Notes under the pieces: generated by a model
The model's input: the letters and a program-made list of their open reading frames with translations, nothing else
What the model was told of the DNA's origin: nothing
Databases searched by the model: none
Position numbers and translations under genes: made by a program
Assembly: GCF_000972845.2 (NCBI RefSeq)
Contig: NC_040016.1
Location: 22,426,807 to 22,490,806, forward strand
Source of the DNA: Larimichthys crocea
Taxonomy: Eukaryota > Chordata > Actinopteri > Sciaenidae
Direction: 5' to 3'
DNA length: 64,000 nucleotides
Part shown: one piece after another, positions 13,401 to 24,621 of the stretch
Numbering within the stretch: position 1 is the first letter of the stretch
Layout: each line of letters begins with the position of its first letter

Positions 13401-16400
13401 CAGAACCTGGTACCAACCCTCAGAAGTTCAGAAAGGTTATGAAAGCTGAGATGAATCAGAAAAAAGACAGGACAAGAATGAACTGATTGTTAATTAGTCA
13501 GATTTTTATGAATAATTTATAATTTTGCATCACAGTCCGTCAGCAGCCAGATTTCCTGCCTCACGTTGACATTTCGTGGACGAGATGTTTCTGTTCTTGC
13601 AGATTTTCTAAGAGTCGGTTTGATGAAACGTCAAACTGGACCGGACCTCGGTCTCTGCTCGGTCAGTGTGTAACCATCTCTCTCTTCTGTTTTCTTCCTC
13701 CCAGTAACGGCTCTTCAGTTCCATCGTCCCCAGAGAGAGCAGCGTAAGACCCGGAGACTTAACCCTTTAATTTACCCCCCCTCAATCCTCCCCGACCTTT
13801 CGAACCATAACCGCCCCCTGCATGCTGTAACAATCTGCCAGCCGAGCACAGACCTCCCCCCTTTTCCTCTAACAGCGATGATTGCAACTAACATTGGCAC
13901 CAGTTCAGTAGAAATCAAAGCACTTCTATTGGCACCGGTTTGAATCGTGATTGTCATCCACCAGAAACGTGATCGGGGCTCGGATTTATCAAACTGCTGA
14001 CAGAAATGTTTGTGATTATCAAGAAAAAACAAAAAAGTCTGATGTCTCTCAGCAGTTTGATGAATTCGTGCCGTGTCCTTTGATCAGAGTTTGGACGGAG
14101 AATCAGGAATCAGCTCCCGTCCTCTTGATTGGTTTGTTACATTGTTGAGTGCTGCCTCGCTTATAACGCTATAATCCTCTTTTCACAGCCCTGCTGGAAC
14201 CACAAAACTCAAGAGCTTGACCATGTAGGTTTCCTCTCAGTACTAATACACCTTCACGACACTGTGTGATGCTCGATCTGTTTTTTAAGGTATATTTAGA
14301 CGCTGTAGCCTGCGGTGATTTCGAGAGGTTGAACCGGTTCAGTAAAGCACTTTAAAACTCCGTTTGTGGCTTCAGGTTTCATGGCGGAGCGCCGGTTCGC
14401 CGGCCTCGGCCCGGCAGCCTCCCTCCCTCGCACTGCTCTCATGCAAAGTCGCTCTGAAAAGCTGAAATTGATGCTTCACGTCATGAGTCAGCTGTAGTAG
14501 CAGCCACATTAAACTATTAACAGGCTGGAGTGATGCGTCGTAACACTTTGTACACCGGGTGGTTCAAACCCGCCGTCCTCTTCTCTGAAAGGTTCAGTGC
14601 ACATTACGAATATTACTGCGGTATTTTGAACTCGGAGTCGTGAGCATCACGGAGAAAACTATAAATCAAGTCCAGAGATATTCTACACTACGTGACATGT
14701 TGTTTGCTCTTCCTTTACGTCTCTGCATTGTTCCTCATGTTATTGATCTGCTGTGAGTATATCTGTGCAGGACTTAAAGCCAACACCATACTAACCTTTT
14801 CAAACTGGGACCATCGTGCTTTTTTTAGGGAAGAAATGGCGAAGGAAATGACTGAACTTCTGGCTCGGTGGGTAGAAATCATTCGTAACAACTCCGTCTG
14901 TCTTCACAATCAAGATCGACCTCTTTAATCGAAACAAGAATATGTGATGAGGAATCCTCTTGAGGCATCCAGATGATTTTGTTGATGGTTGATGATCAAG
15001 ATCTAATTTGGTTAATTCCCTCTATCATTGAATATCTACTGTCGATTGTTTTCTTGTTCGTCTTTCTCGACCTGCAGCCCTGCTGACTGATGGTCTGGTC
15101 TTTGACTTGATTTTTACTCCACTCTCTCGCTCAAACGTTTTCAGAGTCTAAACACAAATATTAGCTCATACCTGTTCGTCGTTTTATTCTTTTAAAGAAA
15201 CTTGAACGACTTCAAAATGCAGCAAAGATGATTTTTAGTCGCCACTTGTGACGTCGTTTTCTGAATGCAGTAAAAATAGAAGATTTTTAGTTTTTACTGT
15301 AACGTTGAAGTTAAACAGGAGATGTGCTACTTCAGAAGCTTGATTGATATTTCTTTGTTTCCGATCACTGAGTGCTGCAGTTCAGGTCCCATTTTCTGAA
15401 ACCGTCTTCCTGCAATAGAAAACACAACGTTTGGATGTAAAGTCTGATGTTACATTTCAGAGTTTAAACACTCACATTCATACAGTTTTACAAATTCCCA
15501 TGTGGAAGATACCGACCACCGACCGGTCGTCTTCAGCCTGTTGGCGTTCAGTGGAAGAAAGTTAAAGCTAAAGCCACAGCAGCGGTCTCGTGTAGATCTG
15601 GCGATCTGGTTGGTCGCCTGCCATTGGTTGACTGTTTTATTTGAGATTCTCCTCCTCTTCCAGTATCTCACCATCCTCATCGCTGCCAACATGAAGAAAT
15701 TAGCAAGTTACTTGAACCTCGAACCTCGATGGACCCTTGCATGGTCGTGTCTTGGGGACTTGTATTCATGCTGAACCCTGGCATCAAAATGAGCTTGTTT
15801 AGGGTAGGATAACTTCAGCATGTTGGTTAGTGGCTTGAAGGTTGTTGTTTCATGTAGTGACATGGAAACATGGAAGGGGAGGAGAATGTCGTTTGTTCCC
15901 GCTGCTACAAGCTCAGAACAAACCTCCAACAGCCCCGGGCGTCAGAACACCTGCCGATAAAATCAGGATTGATAGAAAGTTACAACCCTGCGCGTGCAGC
16001 TGTTTTCTCATCCAGCTCTAGATTAAAGTAAAGTCCAACTCCAGGGAGATAAAGTGAAAATCATGTGAGGTCAGCTCCTGTTGCTCTGTGAGAACAAACG
16101 GTGATTTCTGACCTTTGACAGCAGGAACAAGCGAACGTGAGGACGCTTCCTCCTCAGTCGTTCCCTCGTCGTTCCTTCACATTCGTGCGAGCGTGAATGA
16201 GCGATGTCAGTTGAAGCGATGCCAGTTTCTGCTCCCGGGTCCTGAGTCCGTCTGTCTGAGGTTAATTGGCTCAGGCCGCCCTCACTATGCCACAATCACA
16301 CAGGAAGTAGGAGCAGAAGGTGACAGCCGCTTAGCTCGCCGTGTGTTTCTGGGAAGTCGGTACAGGCCTCGTGGCTCGTTAGGCCGGCTCCCGCTAATCA

Positions 16401-19400
16401 TAAAACGCAGAGCAAACCCAATAGGATTAGGAGAACCGGCATGGTCCCGCCTCCAACTTCCCGGTGTTCTAAAAAGGGCAAATCCCGGTCACGGATTAAT
16501 CAGGCCTGTCAGCAGCCCGCCAACAGCATGGCGAGCTGGAGGCCAGCTGCTCACTCTGCACTGTCATTTATGATTCTACACAGCGAGCTGACTCCACGCC
16601 GTCGCACGGCAGGCGGCTGAGACAGCACGCTCTGACTGTAGCTCCACTGTAGGAAGCTTCCTCCGTCCTGTTAACCAACAAGTTCTGCTAACCCGACTCC
16701 GTCTGTCCTCGCTTTCACCTCAACGTCTGCAACCAACCCGCAGACTCGTGTTTGTTGTGTTGAACCTGTGATTCTTGTTTCTATGACGACTGCCCAGGTG
16801 GGTGGAGTTTAATAAAGATGATTCAGGTACTTCGACACAAAGGACTTTAGAGACGTGACGGTCCAGATGTTTGCCGTCTTGTTTTTAAAGAATATTCTTA
16901 CATTTCTTTTGGCAATAACAACAATTAAATCAGAAAGTTAGCTGAGACTCAACGAGCTGCTCAAGCATTATTCAAATTAGAGATTTAACCTTGGACGTGA
17001 GCACTTCCTTTACGCACAGATTATTGTAGATATTTCAGCTGCGCTCCCTCCAGACGAAGCCTGTTCTGTTTTGTTCTCTGTTCTCAGACCTCGGCAATAA
17101 CCTCGCTGAGAAATTACCGAACCTAAAGAAATGAACTTTTATATTAGTTCACCTTGGCCGGAGGGTTAGGGTTAAACTCCACCCATCTTCTTCCTCTTCT
17201 CTCGTTAACACAGTACCTAACTTCCTTACTACCTGAGGTGAACATCCCCCTGCCGGTTCCCCCACAGTCCACTGCTGTGGCTCTTTGTTGCTGACGTCCT
17301 TCGTCCTTCTTGTCTTGTTTCTTTGTGTATCAGAGGTCCACAGGTTCAGGCCTCCAAGGCTGCCGCCGGAGCCAAGAAGTACGAGCTGAGCAAGTGGAAG
17401 TACGCTGAGCTGCGGGACGCCATCAATACCTCATGCGGTGAGTTTACGTGTCATCGACATGTTGGCGGCCTGCAGGGTGTCGCTGGAATCCATGACAAAG
17501 CATCTCAAACTAAAAATCAGTTTGTTGTGAGTGTTCTTGGTCAGCAGAGGATGAGTCCTGATGTAAACTTTGCCTGGTCTGTATTTAATCATCTTACCTG
17601 CTGATAAACGGATGAACCACTCTGATTTGTTGGCACAAACTTTACATCTTCACTTCATCACCGTTCGTCGACCCTCGTTTAGTCAGAGATGTTTAGAGCT
17701 CACTCACTTTTTATTTTTGTAAACTCGTCCTCGGCTGTTATGACCTCTTCGCTCATGTGGGAGCGGATCGCTGGTCGAGCAGAACGGAGTACAACTCTTT
17801 AAAGCAGCTGTACGATGTAATCCGTTAGTCGATGTGAACAGACGGAGACATTGACATGAAATAAATGACGGGATAAGAAGGTGGAAGGTTCGAGCAGCTT
17901 CATCCTGATGGTGCAGCGCGTCCTCGTCCTCGTCCACGCAGTGGGAAGCGTGAAGGACGAGGCCGGCGAGCCCGACACCTGACGACGTGTGTGGAGAAGC
18001 GAAGCCTGCAGGGCGGCCGCACATAAACACAGGAAGGACTCGGTCAGCTGTTAACAGGCCGCTCGCCTCGCCTCGCCGCAGACAGAGCGAGGAGGAAGAG
18101 GCTGAATACTGATGTGGTCACGTCCGCCGCTCATGATTACCTGCAGACATTACAGACAGACGAGGGCTCGTGCTGTGTTCAGGTATCAGGTATCTGTTGA
18201 TGATCGTTGTGTGAAGGTTGAACAGTTAATCACTTCATCGTTAACAAACATGCCAAAAGTATGTGGACACTCCCCGCCCGTGTGCTTTAGGTCTGACCTG
18301 TACGGTAGATCAAGATGTACTCACAAACAAACAGTGCAGTCCAAAAGTCTGAGACTTCACAAGTTAGTTGAAGGTTGAACAAAGAGCTTCTTGTGATGTC
18401 CCAGCATGCTCGGCTTTAATTGGTCTTTAATTGCCCTCCTAAATGTTCAGTGGGGTTGAGGAAAGTCTAGTCTAACGAGTGATTGAGTGTTTGAGTTTTT
18501 CCTGAACTCTCTGATGTTGCTCCTCCAGACATCGAGCTGCTGGCCGCCTGCAGAGAGGAGTTCCACCGCCGGCTCAAAGTTTACCACGCCTGGAAGTCAA
18601 AGAACAAGAAAAGAAACACGGACACGGAGCAGCGAGTGCCCAAATCCATCACCGACTACGGTACGAAACCACGACACGTTAAGCTCCTCTGTTGTTCCTG
18701 TGTTTCATGACCACGCTCGTGTTTGAAGATCCTGGAAATGAGTTGATATAAAATAGACGATGGTGAGTTTAAAGGAAAACTGAGACGAACTCTGTGAAGA
18801 CAGAAATCTGCAGATGTTTTCATCAGCTCTGCGTTCGTGTAAATCTCATTTGTCTCATCGACGTCTGTCCTCTGATCGGACCTGCCGATAAACAGCAAAG
18901 AGTCATTTTACTGATTACGGTACAGCCGTTATTTACGACTTCATCAGCAGCAGCGTCGGGCAGGTGACTGAAGAAATGTAATCAATTACTAATTACATTT
19001 CTCATTGATTCTTATGATTAAAGGAGCTTTTAAGCATCCACACATCACATCCTGTGTTTAAGTAAAATAAAATAAATACGAGGCGACAGACGATGTTACG
19101 GAGAGATTCACGATGACCATCAGAGTACGTCCACTACAGACTCAGCATGACGGGAAAAGATCCCACAGAGACAGAGAGAGTTTTATTTAAAGAGTAACAT
19201 CCTTTATGTTTCATCATCGTTTCATGTTGCAGTGATCGTGTGACTTCAGTGTCTGAAAACAGATCGACCAGTCGTCACAGTAAAACGGAAACTTTGAGCA
19301 AATTCACGTTTTCTGTAAAGTTTGTTTTTGTCTGATGTAGCTCACGCGTCAGTTTAACTTACTTCTCTCTTGGACCAAAAAAACTTTACAATTCAATATT

Positions 19401-19702
19401 CTCTTCTGCATAAATCTCTTCCAACCTGAGCCCTGCTCAAAAATGCCAAACGTTCAATCATTACGTTTAACCCTTTAAATGCCAGTTTGATTACTTGAAC
19501 TCACACTGATTAAGAGTTCAACATGAAGGATGTTACTTTTTAAATACAGCTCTGTCTCTGTAGGATCATTTCCATGATGATTCTCAAAGTAACAATCTGT
19601 CATTGGACGTATGTTTCACGTAAAAAACGCGGTCCAGATTAAGATGTGTCATTTCATTGACAAACATCTGTGCTGAGAGGTTTGATGATGTTTTTCTTCA
19701 GT

Positions 19703-19746
<44 letters not shown>

Positions 19747-22700
19747 TTCACACGTCTGATGTGTGAATCTGAAGCTCGCTGTATTAACAAACCGCCCGCC
19801 GACCTTTGAATTCTCCTTAATGAAGATGAACCCTGCGGTGCGTTCAGGGTCCCCTCGTGTCGCTCACTCCATCTCTCAATCCTCCGTCGCCTCGTCTCCT
19901 TGTACCACACGGCGAGTTGTCATGACGACAGAGAGATTCAGCTCTCGCTCGGAGCATCTATTGTGTGTCCCGCTCTGACTGCTGATTGGACGGCGAGCCA
20001 CACACACACACGCACACACACACACACTTTCATGTGTCGTCCTCCAGAGGAGAGTCCGTCCTCGCGGACACAAACAGTTATTATAGAAAATGATTCATTT
20101 AGTTTTTTTTATTAAATATACAAATTCTCTAAACGTCACGCAGCAGTCTGACTTTAACAACATCAGTGGACTTTAATTAGAGCCTGAAGCGATGCGTTCA
20201 GGGTCTGTAAGCTGTTATTACCTGAACAGCTCTCAGGACAAAGACATGTTTGTATCAGCTGTCGTTAATCTGTGACGTCTACCTGAAGGTGAAAGTTCAG
20301 ATTAACTTCGCTGAGCTGAAGTCACCTTCACGTTTTCTGCAGCTCGTTTGTCCTCGTGTGTTAAACGATGGGAAACCGTCGTTCAGTTGATATGAATGGA
20401 GGTGAGACGTGTTTAAAACCATCAGCAGTGTGTGTCAGTCATTAAACTGTCTTCAACTTCAGTCAGTCGACTTGTTTGTTCACCTCTGACTCACTGCAGC
20501 TGTGAAATCATCCGTGAACAACACAAAGACCAAAGAGCTCAGAAAATATTCGTCTCTTCGTCCATCACCGTCATGACAGACGTTAAAATACAGCAGCTTG
20601 TTTTCCTCGTTCCTTATTTATCGTTGTAACCGGACAGAACCAGCTCAAGAACCGGAGCTCGTCTGTTCTTTAAAAGGTTCTCCTGATCCGAACTTCTCCA
20701 GTTTGGAGCCGCGATAACAACTCGTTCATTTTACACATGGGGTTGCAAAGGGGTGGAAAGTTTCCAGTAAATGTCCAGAAACCATGGGAAGTTAAGCTCG
20801 GGAATTTTGGGAATATTCCAAATCAGAAAACATGTGAACTATGCAAATTTATTTGAACTGTAAATTGTGGGTGTGTCTCATCCAAACATCGGCACGCTGT
20901 CTTCACGCTGTCGTCACTCTGTCGTCACTCTGTCGTCACTCTGTCGTCACGCTGTCGTCACTCTGTCGTCACTCTGTCGTCACGCTGTCGTCACGCTGTC
21001 GTCACTCTGTCGTCACGCTGTCGTCACGCTGTGCGTCACTCCCTGTCGCACTCTGTCGTCACTCTGTCCGTCCACGGTGTCGTCACGTTGTCGCACTCTG
21101 GTCGTGCACGCTGTCCGTCACTCTGCTGTCGTCACGGTGGTCGTCACTCTGTCGTCACTCTGTCGTCACTGCTGTCCGTCACGCGTCGGCACTCTGTCGT
21201 CAAAAAAAAAAACCCCCGCCCCTTTGTCGTCACTCTGTCCGTCACGGCTGTCCGTCACTCTTCGGCAACTCTTGTCGTCACGCTGTCGTCACTCTGTCCG
21301 TCACGTTGTCGTCACTCTGGTCGTCCACGGTGTCGTCACGGTGTCGTCACTTTGTCGTCAACTCGGTCGTCACTCGGTCGTCACTCTTCTCACGTCGGTC
21401 GTTCACGCTGTCGTCACTTGGTCCGTCACGGTGTCGTCACTCTGTCTCACGCGGTCGGCACGGGTGTCGTCACGTTGGTCGTCACGTGTTACGTCACTCT
21501 GTCCGCAGACTGTCCGTCACCTCACGTTCTCCTTCATCGTGTCCTGCGTCATTCTCGTGCGTGTCCCGACAGTTTCATGTGTGTCTTCTGTCTCATGTCT
21601 GTTCATCACTTCCTGCAGTGTAACTGGCATGGTTTACTTTCAGGTCATACTCCTCCTGTGAAAACAAGCATGTGAGTGTTTCGCAGTTGGTTTTTCACGC
21701 TCTCGCGCCTCGCTTACTACAGCTCTCCTCATTAACCCATCGCTGCCTACCCGCACACACATACATGGCAGAGGTCTGCTCGAGCTGGGTCTGTTTCTGC
21801 CGGTGTATGGAGAAGTTCCTCCTCGCTGGTGCTGATGAGAGGAGGATAGGGTTTGTTGGTGGATGGGTTTCCATGCAACCAGCTGCCTCGATTACTGAGC
21901 CGTGTGTGTGAGGTGAGGATGTGAACGATTTCGCTCGGCTCTCCACCTTTTTTCTGAGACGCCTCGCAGACAGCCGAGAGTCTGATGGATGATGGATCGA
22001 GGTAAATTCCTCAGAGGCGCGTCAGACGGCTGATACTGACCTCCACCACAGAGACGAGACACGCAGACTGTCTAAAACCTGGACGTAGTCTCCGTGACGT
22101 CCTCACAGACTGTCTAAAACCTGGACGTAGTCTCCGTGACGTCCCTGCAGACTGTCTAAAACCTGGACGTAGTCTCCGTGACGTCCCTGCAGACTGTCTT
22201 ATCTTTGGTTTCAGGTTTAACAGACTTTGTTCTTGAAGTTGTCAGTGACACTCGTCCTTGTGTAGTGAACGCTCGAGTGTTTCCTGTTGCTGCCACAGTT
22301 TGGTAGCTGGTCACAGATTCACCTTTCTCTTTGAAGAGCCTTGAAACCTGAACGCAGCTCTCAACGAGAACTCTGACAAACCGTAATCAACAACCTGAGG
22401 AGTCCTGCAGGGCGTGAAGTTCAAGAGCTCCTCTGAAGAACATTTCTACATTTCAGCTGCTTTTTCTCAACAAACAGACCTGATTCATGAAGCTTTAGGA
22501 TTTCTCTTTCTGTTGTTGGTGAAGTCGGCGTGTTTGTTGAAACAGGAGGACGCTGTTTAGGACTTTGCTGCGTAGAGAAGCTTCCTCTGTAGATTCGCCT
22601 CGTAGAAAGATGCAGATCATGTATGTTTGATGTTTCACCTGCAGAGCTGCTTCATAAACATCTGCCTCGCTTCATGTCCCGCTGATCTCTTCCCTCCTCT

Positions 22701-24365
22701 AACAGCAGGACTCGCTGACTGCGCCTTAAACATGGAGCCCGGGGGGGGTCGGTGTTAAAAAGCTGATCTGAGAACAGCAGAGCGCGGCTTAATGTTTACA
22801 TGCAGTGAGTTCATGTTTAAAGGGGGAACCAGAATCTGGTATTTGAACCTGGATGTGCTGACGCGATTCTTTGTTCCATGTTTCTGTTTTTTATTTTGCA
22901 TGAGTTCTGTCCTGTGCAGCCGCCCGCGCATTAACAACTTTACAATGAAACTTAAAAACACTTTACGTAGAGCCGGCCGGTATCAAGACTTCCTCTGCAG
23001 GCCGGTTCAGAACTTCACACAGATACATTTTTATTTAAGGCGTCGTCGTGTATTTCGACTCCGTGGGACAAAGAAATGAAGCCTAAATGATCTAAATTTA
23101 AAATAACATGTGGCTGATTGTTGGATTTATTATCGGGGTCAGGATGTGCAGAAACTCGTTTACGCTGTGAAGCCACCAAACGTCATTTTTAAGGATCCTT
23201 TTTATTGTCCGAATTCTTTTTGAAGTATTTATATGAATGAAGTCATTTGCTGATATTTTAAAGTCTTTAAAATGAAGTTTTCCAAAGTATTTTTCAAACT
23301 ATTTTACATGCAGCACACTTTATTGTAGACTTTTATTGTGAAACTTCATTTCAGACTTGCAGGTTGAGGAAACATTTTGCTCGTGGGCACTTCATCAGAG
23401 CAGGTCTTTGGTCTCCACGGTAACTCGTTAATAAGTTAATACCCGGGTTGATAACAGGAAACAGGCTTTGGCCATCCTTCCCATTAACTGACCCCAGGCT
23501 GCATGTAAACATGGTCGCTGACTCCTGATTGGTTGCTCTCGTCTATAAAAGACGCCTAACTTTGTTCTTTTTTTTTTAAACGATCCAATCAACAGCCCAG
23601 CAGAACCCGGCCCCGCCCATACCGGCCCGGCAGTACGAGGTGGCGATGAACCGGCAGCAGCGCTACTTCCGCATCCCGTTCATCCGGCCGGGCGACCAGT
23701 ACAAAGACCCGCAGGGCAAGAAGAAGGGCTGGTGGTACGCTCACTTCGACGGGCCGTGGATCGCCAGGCAGATGGAGCTGCATCCAGACAAACACCCCAT
23801 CCTGCTGGTGGCGGGTCGGTATCCCTGACACAATCAGAGGCGTGATAGAGAATGAAACCTTCTGTTCATGTGTTTTTGGTGTCGGAGGAAGTTGTGATGA
23901 ATAAATAAAAGGAGGCGAGGAGGGAGGAAAAGAACGAGGGAGGATTGAAGGGCAGAGAAGTGAAGCAAAACCGATGAGTCGAAACAAAAGAAAAGTGACA
24001 GATTCATCGTCGTCATGCAGTCAGGTCACAGGATGTGAGTTCAGCTCTCGTTCAAACATGATCGTATGTTACGTCGTCACTTTATATGCAGAGAAGACGC
24101 GTCCATGCAGAGAGATTTATAGCTCAGCCTCTGCTTCAGAACCATAAATAACTTTGATCATGAAGTGAAACCTCACAAGATGTTGCTGAAATTCAGATTT
24201 ATTGTTTGAGTGAAAAATAACGAAAACACGAAACGTTACTTTAACCCTGAAACGTCTGTGTGGGCGCGTTTGATCGACGGCTGATACAGCACCGACGGAT
24301 AAACACGAGTTTTTCCACCACGGATCAGAATTTATACGTGGAAGAACACACAGGCCATGAAGTGT

Positions 24366-24417
<52 letters not shown>

Positions 24418-24556
24418 AGACCCTCACCTCAGTCCTGTAAAATTAAAGCACCTGTCCAGGTGTTAAACAGTGTTTGTGCCACAACAAGCTCTGAAATCAC
24501 AGATTGGACCAAAACACACGACACTAAAACAAAAAGTTTTGTTTACCCATCTGTCT

Positions 24557-24621
<65 letters not shown>

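Noticed and set aside
20841..21675. Three overlapping 214-264 codon plus-strand frames
   Set aside because: They result from the 11-bp satellite having no stops in any frame, not from coding constraint.
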